The notes under the pieces were generated by a model. That model was not told the origin of the DNA, did not search any database, and saw nothing but the letters and a program-made list of their open reading frames with translations. A stretch of 16,220 nucleotides of DNA from Clostridiales bacterium (lineage in GTDB: Bacteria; Bacillota; Clostridia; Lachnospirales; Anaerotignaceae): the NCBI GenBank assembly GCA_019423725.1, contig JAHZAW010000003.1, positions 30,984-47,203 of the forward strand, read 5' to 3'. Made by a program: the position numbers and the translations under genes. Numbering within the stretch: the stretch's first letter is position 1; each line of letters starts with the position of its first letter. Positions 6,104 to 12,298 of the stretch are shown in pieces.

Positions 6104-7367
6104 GCTTCCATATGGAAAAGAAAAACTTACATTAAATATTGAAGAGGAACATCTTGGAGGTGTACTTGTTTCAAAGATCCATGATTATAATCCCGGAAAA
6201 AGTGGAAAAGAGCTTGTGAGGGAAGCTTTGGAAAATCCCATAGGAACACCAAGGCTCAAGGATATGGCCGAGGGAAAGAAGAAAATAGTAGTTATTTCTT
6301 CCGACCATACAAGACCAGTTCCAAGCCATATAATAATGCCTGAAATACTTGAGGAAATAAGAAAGGGAAATCCTGAAGCTGATATAACAATCCTTGTATC
6401 AACAGGACTTCACAGAGCAACTACAAAGGAAGAGCTCATTGGAAAATATGGAGAGAAGATATGCAGCAGGGAAAAGATAGTCGTACATGACTGTGACGAT
6501 GGAAACAACCTTGTATATATCGGCAAACTCCCTTCAGGAGGAAATCTTATTATAAACAGACTGGTTGCTGAAGCTGACCTTGTCGTAGCCGAAGGATTTA
6601 TCGAGCCCCATTTCTTTGCAGGATTTTCAGGAGGAAGAAAGAGCATACTTCCCGGAATCGCCAGCAGAGAAACTGTAATGTATAACCATAATTCAGCCTT
6701 TATAGCAAGCCCCTATGCAAGAACAGGAATAATCGAAGGAAATCCTATCCATAACGATATGCTTTATGCTGCAAGGGCTGCAAGACTTGACTTTATTGTG
6801 AATGTTGTAATTGACGCTGAGCATGAACCCATTTATGCCGTTGCGGGAGACTGTGACCTTGCCCATAGGGCCGGAAGAGATTTCCTCCGTTCAAAATGCG
6901 AAGTAAATGCTGTTCCTGCGGACATAGCCATATCCACAAACGGAGGCTATCCCCTTGACCAGAACATATATCAGTCAGTTAAGGGAATGACCGCTGCTGA
7001 GGCCACTGTAAAAGAGGGCGGAGTAATAATAATGCTTTCAAAGGCCGATGACGGACACGGCGGAGAATCATTCCACTCCACATTTAAAAATGAGAAAGAT
7101 ATTAAGAAACTTATGCAGTCTTTCCTGGATAGAAAGCCCGAAGACACCATCGTTGACCAGTGGCAGTCACAGATACTTGCCAGAGTTATGCTCAAGGCAA
7201 AGGTAATATTTGTATCCAGTGCACCAGATGAACTTGTAGAAGATATGAGCATGATGCCTGCCCATTCCCTTGATGAAGCCATGGAGAAGGCAAAGGCCAT
7301 TGTTAATAAGGAAGATTACAAAGTGACTGTTATACCCGATGGAGTTTCAGTCATTGTAAAGGAATAA
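6090..7367 (+). CDS. larA: LarA-family nickel-pincer racemase (lactate racemase type)
   Basis: Probable racemase/epimerase of lactate or another 2-hydroxy acid, using a nickel-pincer nucleotide bound covalently to lysine. From the GTG at 6090 the protein has 425 residues, the length of Lactobacillus plantarum LarA. The residues known for that enzyme appear at the same numbers: D72, R75 (SDHTRPVP), H108 (GLHRA), H174 (EPHFFAGFSGG), K184 (GGRKS), H200 (YNHN), Q295/K298 (YQSVKG) and W358. GTG is chosen because AAGGAGG sits 6 nt upstream; longer in-frame starts lie inside the DUF134 gene. larB, larC and larE, needed to make the cofactor, are not in this window. Substrate could differ from lactate. 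Confidence 0.92.
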   Translation: MREFKLPYGKEKLTLNIEEEHLGGVLVSKIHDYNPGKSGKELVREALENPIGTPRLKDMAEGKKKIVVISSDHTRPVPSHIIMPEILEEIRKGNPEADITILVSTGLHRATTKEELIGKYGEKICSREKIVVHDCDDGNNLVYIGKLPSGGNLIINRLVAEADLVVAEGFIEPHFFAGFSGGRKSILPGIASRETVMYNHNSAFIASPYARTGIIEGNPIHNDMLYAARAARLDFIVNVVIDAEHEPIYAVAGDCDLAHRAGRDFLRSKCEVNAVPADIAISTNGGYPLDQNIYQSVKGMTAAEATVKEGGVIIMLSKADDGHGGESFHSTFKNEKDIKKLMQSFLDRKPEDTIVDQWQSQILARVMLKAKVIFVSSAPDELVEDMSMMPAHSLDEAMEKAKAIVNKEDYKVTVIPDGVSVIVKE

Positions 7368-7399
7368 AAGGTCAAAAGTGATAAAATGGAGGTAATATC

Positions 7400-7810
7400 A
7401 TGAAAATAGCAGTAACCTATGAAAACGGAAATATATTTCAGCATTTTGGACACACAGAACAGTTCAAAATATATGAGACAGAAGGAAATGAAATAAAGAA
7501 TACAGAAGTAGTAAATACCAATGGAAGCGGCCATGGCGCCCTTGCCCAGTTCCTTCAGGAAAGAGGAGTAAATACACTTATCTGCGGTGGAATAGGCGGA
7601 GGAGCAAAAAATGCCCTTGCTGAGGCTGGAATCACACTTCTTGGCGGTGTAAACGGAGCTGCTGACGAAGCAGTAAAGGCATATATCGCTGGAAATCTTG
7701 TATATAATCCTGATATTGAATGCGCCCATCATGAACATGAGCATGGACATGGGGAAAACTGTGGAAGCCACGGCTGTGGAGAGCATCACTGCGGCGGACA
7801 TCAGTGCTGA
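7400..7810 (+). CDS. NifX/NifB-like metal-cofactor-binding domain protein with a His/Cys-rich tail
   Basis: A 136-residue cytoplasmic protein. Residues 1-103 form the dinitrogenase iron-molybdenum cofactor-binding fold (NifX/NafY/NifB C-terminal type): MKIAVTYENGNIFQHFGHTEQF, then VNTLICGGIGGGAKNALAEAG and NPDIEC. Residues 108-136 are a tail with nine histidines and five cysteines in 29 positions, well suited to bind Ni, Zn or another soft metal. No nitrogenase genes are nearby, so the domain is presumably used for another cofactor. It follows larA by 32 bp with GGAGG upstream, in the same operon. I infer a metal chaperone or store for the operon; family identity is firm. Confidence 0.9.
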   Translation: MKIAVTYENGNIFQHFGHTEQFKIYETEGNEIKNTEVVNTNGSGHGALAQFLQERGVNTLICGGIGGGAKNALAEAGITLLGGVNGAADEAVKAYIAGNLVYNPDIECAHHEHEHGHGENCGSHGCGEHHCGGHQC

Positions 7811-7825
7811 TAAAAGGGCGGTAAA

Positions 7826-8011
7826 ATGAAACAGATAAAATCAAGCTGCGAAATGTGCGAATATTATCTGTATGATGAGGAATATGACTATTATTACTGC
7901 GATATGGAACTGGACGAAGATGAGATGTATGACTTTGTAACGGGAAGTATTGGAGACTGTCATTATTTCAGATACAGAAATGAGTACAGATATGTAAATA
8001 AGCAGATATAA
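7826..8011 (+). CDS. Four-cysteine mini-protein (DUF6472-like)
   Basis: A 61-residue acidic, tyrosine-rich protein with cysteines at C8, C11, C25 and C45, in the order SCEMCEYY, YYYCDMEL, GDCHYF. The pattern suggests a single zinc-binding site. It resembles the small clostridial proteins now grouped as DUF6472, from memory of the family consensus. AAGGGCGG lies 5 nt before the ATG, and it follows the NifX-like gene by 15 bp. It is the last gene before a strong terminator. Function unknown; its place in the operon links it to metal or cofactor handling. Confidence 0.82.
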   Translation: MKQIKSSCEMCEYYLYDEEYDYYYCDMELDEDEMYDFVTGSIGDCHYFRYRNEYRYVNKQI

Positions 8012-8034
8012 AAATATAAACATTAAAATAAAGG

Positions 8035-8063
8035 AGCCTCCGTGTATTACGGAGGCTTTTTTA
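8035..8063 (+). terminator. Terminator of the DUF134-larA operon
   Basis: AGCCTCCGT/ACGGAGGCT (8035-8057, 9 pairs, loop GTATT) followed by TTTTTT. On the minus strand it is followed by CCTTTATTTT, so it may also serve the convergent GyrI-like gene. Confidence 0.9.
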
Positions 8064-8097
8064 GTACGCATATGCCGGCAGCAGATCACTTTATATG

Positions 8098-8541
8098 TCA
8101 CTTTAGAGGTATGCAGAATTCGCAGAGACCTTTAGATATTTTTTCTGCTGAATACCTTTCGATAACTGGTTTTTCGCAGTCAGCGTCCAGGGTATTTAAA
8201 ACAGAATCGATATTTTTCCAGAAATCAGATACGGCTTCTCTGGTATGCGGTATTTCAAAAACAGCATAGTTTCCGGAAGGGATGATCCTTGTATCCAGAG
8301 GTATGTCTTTTATATCCTTTATATCATTTATTATTACTCCTATGTCATATCTCAGCTGAGCGGACGGAACAGAATTTGGATCGTCCAGAGCTATGCCTAA
8401 AATAATGGTGCTCTCGTCAAAAAGTCCATGCTCTGTGAGAAATTTTTTGAAAGTTTCCATCAGCAGTTTGTTTTCCGGACCGTATTTTCCGATCCTCCGC
8501 ATATATCCTATCTTAATGTTTTCAAATTTTTCGATTTTCAA
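8098..8541 (-). CDS. GyrI-like small-molecule-binding domain protein
   Basis: A 147-residue stand-alone GyrI/SbmC-like (AraC effector-binding) domain, a fold that binds hydrophobic or cationic ligands. Visible family features are IGYMRRIGKYG (11-21), ILGIALDDPNSVPSAQLRYDIGV (47-69, the typical GI..DDP...RYD block), IPSGNYAVFEI and the C-terminal WKNI. There is no DNA-binding domain, so it may sense a drug or metabolite, bind a partner protein, or hydrolyse a compound. The start is TTG at 8541, with GGAGGG about 6 nt upstream and no better ATG. A promoter and a 12-bp palindrome lie just upstream. It is convergent with the larA operon and divergent from sigK. Confidence 0.85.
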   Translation of the reverse strand: MKIEKFENIKIGYMRRIGKYGPENKLLMETFKKFLTEHGLFDESTIILGIALDDPNSVPSAQLRYDIGVIINDIKDIKDIPLDTRIIPSGNYAVFEIPHTREAVSDFWKNIDSVLNTLDADCEKPVIERYSAEKISKGLCEFCIPLK

Positions 8542-8564
8542 ATATAACCCTCCAATTATTTATT

Positions 8565-8576
8565 ATCAGGCCTGAT
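8565..8576. promoter_or_regulatory. Perfect 12-bp palindrome, candidate operator of the GyrI-like gene
   Basis: ATCAGGCCTGAT lies 24 nt before the TTG start, at the predicted transcription start of the minus-strand promoter. A further AGGCCT occurs at 8589-8594 in the promoter spacer. The binding protein is unknown. Confidence 0.45.
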
Positions 8577-8582
8577 GGGTAA

Positions 8583-8611
8583 ATGGTAAGGCCTATTAAA
8601 TTGATTTTCAA
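8583..8611 (-). promoter_or_regulatory. Promoter of the GyrI-like gene
   Basis: Minus-strand TTGAAA (8611-8606), a 17-nt spacer and TACCAT (8588-8583). The -35 matches 5 of 6 bases and the -10 4 of 6. Confidence 0.5.
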
Positions 8612-8673
8612 CATATTTTTTAAAATCATAGGAGGATTTTTAAACAGCATATTGAAAATATGTAAAAAGTCTG

Positions 8674-8702
8674 CACCAATATGGCTTATGGGGCATAGAA
8701 TA
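8674..8702 (+). promoter_or_regulatory. Sigma-K type promoter ahead of sigK
   Basis: CACC (8674-8677), a 16-nt spacer and CATAGAATA (8694-8702). This matches the Bacillus subtilis sigma-K consensus mACm-N16-CATAnnnTA at every defined position. Predicted start is near 8709, with a leader of about 26 nt. I see no good sigma-A promoter or sigma-E match with proper spacing close by. Confidence 0.65.
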
Positions 8703-8734
8703 TAAAAGACCGCCGTTTTGAGAGGTGAACGTAA

Positions 8735-9394
8735 TTGTCCGCTTTCTTCCGTGGAACTTGCGCATCGTTTCCCAAACCACTGAGTGAAGAAGAAGAGTCA
8801 AAATATATTGAAAAGTGCAAAAACGGAGATACGGAAGCAAGAAATATACTTATAGAGCATAATCTGAGACTGGTGGCGCATGTGGCCAAAAAGTATACAT
8901 CGTCCGGCAGGATAGCCTCGGTGGATTTTGATGACATCATTTCCATAGGCACTATCGGACTTATAAAGGGCATAGATTCCTTTGACGCAGGCAAAAATGT
9001 AAGGCTGGCGACCTATGCGGCCAGATGTATAGAAAATGAGATCCTGATGTATATAAGAAGTTCAAAAAAGTATAATAACGATATGTTCCTGCAGGACCCG
9101 GTGGGCCACGATTTTGACGGGAATGAAATAACGGTCATGGATATGGTGAAATCCGATGACGATCCTGTTCCGGATGAGGTAAGCGACAGGATAGACATAA
9201 TGCGTATGATACAGAAAATTGACGAAGTGCTCGACGACCGGGAAAGGGAAATAATAAAAATGAGATACGCCATAAGCGGCGGAGAGGAAATAACCCAGAG
9301 GGAAATAGCGTCAATGCTTGGAATATCGCGTTCCTATGTATCAAGAATAGAAAAAAAGGCATTGAAAAAGATCAGTGCCTGTCTGAATAATTAA
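8735..9394 (+). CDS. sigK: RNA polymerase sporulation sigma factor sigma-K
   Basis: Directs late mother-cell transcription during sporulation (coat and spore-release genes). It has 219 residues. SFPKPLSEEEE, then NLRLVAHVAKKY, DDIISIGTIGLIKGIDSFDAG and RLATYAARCIENEILMYIR (region 2, residues 43-108) are characteristic of sigma-K. Region 4 is TQREIASMLGISRSYVSRIEKKAL (187-210). The gene is continuous, with no skin-type interruption. The TTG at 8735 is preceded in frame by a TAA and has GAGGTG upstream, so the N-terminus is fixed. Only 11 residues precede FPKPLS, so the hydrophobic pro-sequence of Bacillus pro-sigma-K is missing, as is known for C. difficile. A sigma-K promoter match upstream suggests autoregulation. 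Confidence 0.93.
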   Translation: MSAFFRGTCASFPKPLSEEEESKYIEKCKNGDTEARNILIEHNLRLVAHVAKKYTSSGRIASVDFDDIISIGTIGLIKGIDSFDAGKNVRLATYAARCIENEILMYIRSSKKYNNDMFLQDPVGHDFDGNEITVMDMVKSDDDPVPDEVSDRIDIMRMIQKIDEVLDDREREIIKMRYAISGGEEITQREIASMLGISRSYVSRIEKKALKKISACLNN

Positions 9395-9401
9395 TATTTT
9401 T

Positions 9402-9425
9402 GAAGCCCATAGAATAGAGGGCTTC
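9402..9425. terminator. Hairpin after sigK, weak terminator
   Basis: GAAGCCC/GGGCTTC, 7 pairs with a 10-nt loop. Neither side has a strong T-run in the proper position, so termination activity is uncertain. It lies between the convergent sigK and 44-residue protein genes. Confidence 0.4.
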
Positions 9426-9441
9426 GTACATATCCTTTGTT

Positions 9442-9576
9442 TTATATATCATCGTCCTTTTTATCAGTGTCACTGCCTGATATATCGTCAGCTGTATCAG
9501 ACCAGTCTGTTCCATTTTTATCCCCATTGCCATTATTATTTATCATATTGAATATAAGAAAATCCTCAAAACCCAT
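9442..9576 (-). CDS. 44-residue acidic small protein
   Basis: A short frame starting ATG at 9576, with AAAGGGG about 6 nt upstream, ending TAA at 9444-9442. The protein begins MGFEDFLIFNMI and continues as a hydrophilic Asn/Gly/Asp/Ser-rich tail ending KKDDDI. It has no cysteines and no membrane segment. It lies 19 nt after the zinc-ribbon gene on the same strand, so it is probably the second gene of that operon. I do not recognise a family. Evidence for expression is the good ribosome binding site and tight spacing; it could still be spurious. Confidence 0.5.
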   Translation of the reverse strand: MGFEDFLIFNMINNNGNGDKNGTDWSDTADDISGSDTDKKDDDI

Positions 9577-9595
9577 ATTTATACCCCTTTACATT

Positions 9596-9961
9596 TTAAA
9601 GTTTTCTTCCGCATCTTGGACAGTAATCAAAACTTCTGTCAACTATGCTTCCACAGCCTGGACATCTTCTTTCATGTATGCCGTTATCCATTGGAGTAAG
9701 GTCGGATGGAGTTATTATAACATCCTGCCCAGATGCCACAGCTTTGCCTTTTTCTTCGTTGAGCATAAATAAGGAGCCGCAGCATTCCATTTCCACATAA
9801 TAATGTTTATTCCATTTAAAAACTGGTATGAAAAACAGGCTCAGACAAGTATATGTCATATAGACTACAGCCTTTCCTGCATTGGAACAGCAGGGGCATA
9901 TAATACTGAAAAACTGCTCAAATTTTTTTCTTCCTTCGGTTATTCCCATAATGAAAAACAT
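9596..9961 (-). CDS. Double zinc-ribbon protein (zinc-ribbon 15-like plus C-terminal zinc ribbon)
   Basis: A 121-residue protein. The first part resembles the zinc-ribbon 15 family: CPCC (C22, C24, C25), then LFFIPVFKWNKHYYVEMECCGSLF (C60, C61), where the cysteine pairs can form one metal site. The C-terminus has a second, ordinary ribbon, CPGCG...YCPRCGRKL (C100, C103, C114, C117). The segment FFIPVFKW is hydrophobic but short, so no certain membrane span. The ATG at 9961 has GAGGTGG upstream; Met5 is a possible alternative start. The 44-residue protein gene follows. Partner and function are unknown. Confidence 0.82.
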   Translation of the reverse strand: MFFIMGITEGRKKFEQFFSIICPCCSNAGKAVVYMTYTCLSLFFIPVFKWNKHYYVEMECCGSLFMLNEEKGKAVASGQDVIITPSDLTPMDNGIHERRCPGCGSIVDRSFDYCPRCGRKL

Positions 9962-10072
9962 AAAACCACCTCGGTAAATATTTTAATTTATTTTATTGTT
10001 CATAACAAGTATAATCGGACAAACTCTTGGGTATTTTATCATATTATAAACAAATTTTTATAAATAAATGGT

Positions 10073-10100
10073 TTTATATATTTCCAATATGTGCTATAAT
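10073..10100 (+). promoter_or_regulatory. Promoter of gap
   Basis: An extended -10, TGCTATAAT (TATAAT at 10095-10100), with TTTATA (10073-10078) at 16 nt spacing as a modest -35. The leader to the start codon is about 90 nt of very AT-rich sequence, in which I see no recognised regulatory element. Confidence 0.55.
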
Positions 10101-10197
10101 TTTTTTATATTAAAATCCGAAAACACAATAAAATAATTTAATTTTTTCAATATGCGTTTTTGGTTCTTAAAAACAATACTAATTAGGAGGAATATTT

Positions 10198-11205
10198 ATG
10201 GTAAAAGTTGGTATTAACGGTTTTGGCCGTATCGGAAGACTTGTTCTCCGTGCTTCTCTTACAAGAGACGATGTTCAGGTAGTTGCTATCAATGACCCGG
10301 CTATCAGTGTTGATTATATGGTTTATATGATGAAATATGATTCAGCACAGGGACGTTTCCAGGGCGAAGTAAGCGCTAAAGACGGCAAACTTGTCGTAAA
10401 TGGAAACGAGATCACTGTATATGCCCTTATGGACCCCGCTGAGATCCCCTGGAAAGAAACAGGAGCAGAATACATTGTTGAGTCAACAGGTCTTTTCACA
10501 ACAACAGAAAAAGCATCTGCTCACTTTAAAGGCGGCGCAAAGAAAGTTGTTATTTCAGCTCCCTCTGCTGATGCACCTATGTTTGTTATGGGCGTAAATA
10601 ATGACAAATATACAAAAGATATGAATATAATCTCAAACGCATCATGTACAACAAACTGCCTTGCTCCTCTTACAAAGGTCATCAATGACAACTTTGGTAT
10701 TGTTGAAGGACTTATGACAACAGTTCATTCCACAACTGCTACACAGAAGACAGTTGACGGACCTTCAAAGAAGGACTGGAGAGGCGGACGTGCTGCATCT
10801 GCAAATATCATTCCTTCATCAACAGGCGCAGCAAAAGCCGTAGGCAAGGTAATCCCTGAACTTAACGGAAAACTTACAGGAATGAGCTTCCGTGTACCTA
10901 CAATCGACGTATCAGTAGTAGACCTCACATGCAGACTTGCAAAGCCCGCAACATATGAAGAGATCAAAGCAGCAGTAAAGAAAGCATCAGAAAATGAACT
11001 TAAGGGTATCCTTGACTACACAGAAGACGATGTAGTATCAAGCGACTTCCTTGGAGACCCTCATACATCGATCTTTGATGCAAAAGCAGGAATCGCACTT
11101 AACGATAACTTTGTAAAACTTGTAAGCTGGTATGACAATGAGTGGGGCTACAGCAACAAAGTAGTTGACCTCATCAGCTATATTTCTAAAGTAGATGCTA
11201 AATAA
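10198..11205 (+). CDS. gap: Type I glyceraldehyde-3-phosphate dehydrogenase
   Basis: Glycolytic enzyme converting glyceraldehyde-3-phosphate, NAD and phosphate to 1,3-bisphosphoglycerate. The 335-residue length is typical. The NAD-binding start is VGINGFGRIGR, and D33 in AINDP suggests NAD rather than NADP preference. The catalytic SNASCTTNCLAP contains C150, and H177 lies in TTVHSTTATQ. The C-terminal WYDNEWGYSNKVVDL is intact. Codon use is biased as in a highly expressed gene. AGGAGG lies 8 nt before the ATG. pgk and tpi, often next to gap in clostridia, are not downstream; an integrase gene is. Confidence 0.98.
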   Translation: MVKVGINGFGRIGRLVLRASLTRDDVQVVAINDPAISVDYMVYMMKYDSAQGRFQGEVSAKDGKLVVNGNEITVYALMDPAEIPWKETGAEYIVESTGLFTTTEKASAHFKGGAKKVVISAPSADAPMFVMGVNNDKYTKDMNIISNASCTTNCLAPLTKVINDNFGIVEGLMTTVHSTTATQKTVDGPSKKDWRGGRAASANIIPSSTGAAKAVGKVIPELNGKLTGMSFRVPTIDVSVVDLTCRLAKPATYEEIKAAVKKASENELKGILDYTEDDVVSSDFLGDPHTSIFDAKAGIALNDNFVKLVSWYDNEWGYSNKVVDLISYISKVDAK

Positions 11206-11259
11206 TTAAGCGGCTTAAACAAGTTTGCTAAACAATTAGTATATAAATATTAAACTGAT

Positions 11260-11289
11260 TTGATACGATAACGATGGTTTTAGTATGAT
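11260..11289 (+). promoter_or_regulatory. Promoter of the tyrosine recombinase gene
   Basis: TTGATA (11260-11265), an 18-nt spacer and TATGAT (11284-11289), each 5 of 6 matches. Predicted start is near 11297, so the transcript begins with the hairpin at 11331-11372. Confidence 0.5.
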
Positions 11290-11327
11290 AACGACATTCA
11301 AAACCTGAATTATAAGTATGACAATGA
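11264..11327 (+). repeat. Three degenerate 11-bp direct repeats around the integrase promoter
   Basis: TACGATAACGA (11264-11274), TATGATAACGA (11284-11294) and TATGACAATGA (11317-11327). The first two overlap the -35 and -10 boxes. They could be regulator sites or arm-type recombinase binding sites; the sequence does not decide between these. Confidence 0.5.
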
Positions 11328-11330
11328 TAT

Positions 11331-11376
11331 AACCACTTCTCTGTTCGAAATAAATCTAACGGAGAGGTGGTTTTTT
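11331..11376 (+). terminator. Intrinsic terminator containing the integrase ribosome binding site
   Basis: AACCACTTCTCTGTT (11331-11345) pairs over 15 positions (two G-U) with AACGGAGAGGTGGTT (11358-11372). The T-run continues to 11376 and the integrase ATG begins at 11377. The GAGAGGTGG in the 3' arm is the only ribosome binding site for the integrase. The element therefore works both as terminator (also for gap read-through) and as a sequestering hairpin. Confidence 0.75.
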
Positions 11377-12285
11377 ATGTATCTAAAAGAGGCAGCAGAT
11401 GAATATTTATTCGAATGTAAATGTAGGAAACTTTCAAAAAGAACAGTGGATAACTATAGTAAACATATAGGGTATTTGTTGAATTATCTGGAAAATGAAA
11501 AAGATGTAACTAAACTTAAAGAGGTAAAACCACAGTATATTAAACAGTATATAATCGAAAAACAAAAGGCTGGCAATAAACCTAATTATATTAACGACCT
11601 TATTAAGGTTTATAAGACCTTGTTCAGATATTTGTATGATGAAGGATATACTGAAACGTTAATAACGGAAAAAATTAAAAATGTTAAAAAAGAAAAAGTC
11701 ATAATAAGAACCTTTACTAATGATAACATAAAGGACATGATAAGCTACTATAAAGGGAATGACTTTTTAAGTATTAGAAATAAGACAATTTTGATTATAC
11801 TGTTTGACACAGGCATAAGGCTGTCAGAACTTCTAAACTTAAAAGAAAAGGATATTAAAGATGACTATATAGTTATAGTTAATGGCAAGGGTGGAAAGGA
11901 TAGAGTTGTTCCTAAAAGTCCGTTTATATCAAAATGGCTATTTAAATATATGATCGTAAGAAAAGAAAAATTTATAGACAGAAACTTAAACGATAAAGAG
12001 TTGTTCCTAAGTAAAAACTGTAAAAGGCTTTCTTCAGAGATGGTAGAGAGAATAATAAAAGACGCAGGAAAGTACGCTAATGTTTCAAAAGATATAAGAG
12101 TATCGCCACATACTTGCAGACATACATACGCTCAAATGCAGCTTATGAATGGCCTGGACATTTATAGCTTAAGCAGAATACTTGGACATGAGAGCATTTC
12201 GGTTACTCAGACCTATCTTAATGGTATAAGGGATGAAAGGGTATTAATGCAGGGGAACAAAACAAGTCCGCTCATGAACTTGTAA
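11377..12285 (+). CDS. Tyrosine recombinase / integrase (XerD-like phage integrase family)
   Basis: Site-specific recombinase that cuts and rejoins DNA through a 3'-phosphotyrosine. Its 302-residue length is typical. The N-terminal SAM-like core-binding domain fills residues 1-95 (LSKRTVDNYSKHIGYLLNYL), and the catalytic domain 110-285. All active residues are present: R148 (DTGIRLSEL), K174 (GKGGKDR), H245 and R248 (SPHTCRHT), H271 (LGHESI) and Y280 (TQTYL). It is lysine-rich and has no arm-binding AP2-like domain, so it resembles the compact integrases of genomic islands more than large ICE integrases. Its ribosome binding site lies in a terminator stem. It probably mobilises the surrounding island. 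Confidence 0.95.
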   Translation: MYLKEAADEYLFECKCRKLSKRTVDNYSKHIGYLLNYLENEKDVTKLKEVKPQYIKQYIIEKQKAGNKPNYINDLIKVYKTLFRYLYDEGYTETLITEKIKNVKKEKVIIRTFTNDNIKDMISYYKGNDFLSIRNKTILIILFDTGIRLSELLNLKEKDIKDDYIVIVNGKGGKDRVVPKSPFISKWLFKYMIVRKEKFIDRNLNDKELFLSKNCKRLSSEMVERIIKDAGKYANVSKDIRVSPHTCRHTYAQMQLMNGLDIYSLSRILGHESISVTQTYLNGIRDERVLMQGNKTSPLMNL

Positions 12286-12298
12286 TGAGGTGGTAACT

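Noticed and set aside
7316..7801. 161-codon open frame on the minus strand
   Set aside because: It is antisense to the NifX-like gene and the end of larA, and its cysteine/serine-rich content is a shadow of those genes.
7400..7810. Nitrogen-fixation locus suggested by the NifX-like fold
   Set aside because: No nifH, nifD, nifK, nifB or nifE/N is present; the fold occurs widely outside nitrogen fixers.
8640..8734. Possible missing pro-sequence of sigma-K encoded upstream in another frame
   Set aside because: All frames are broken by stops and none encodes a hydrophobic segment of the expected kind.
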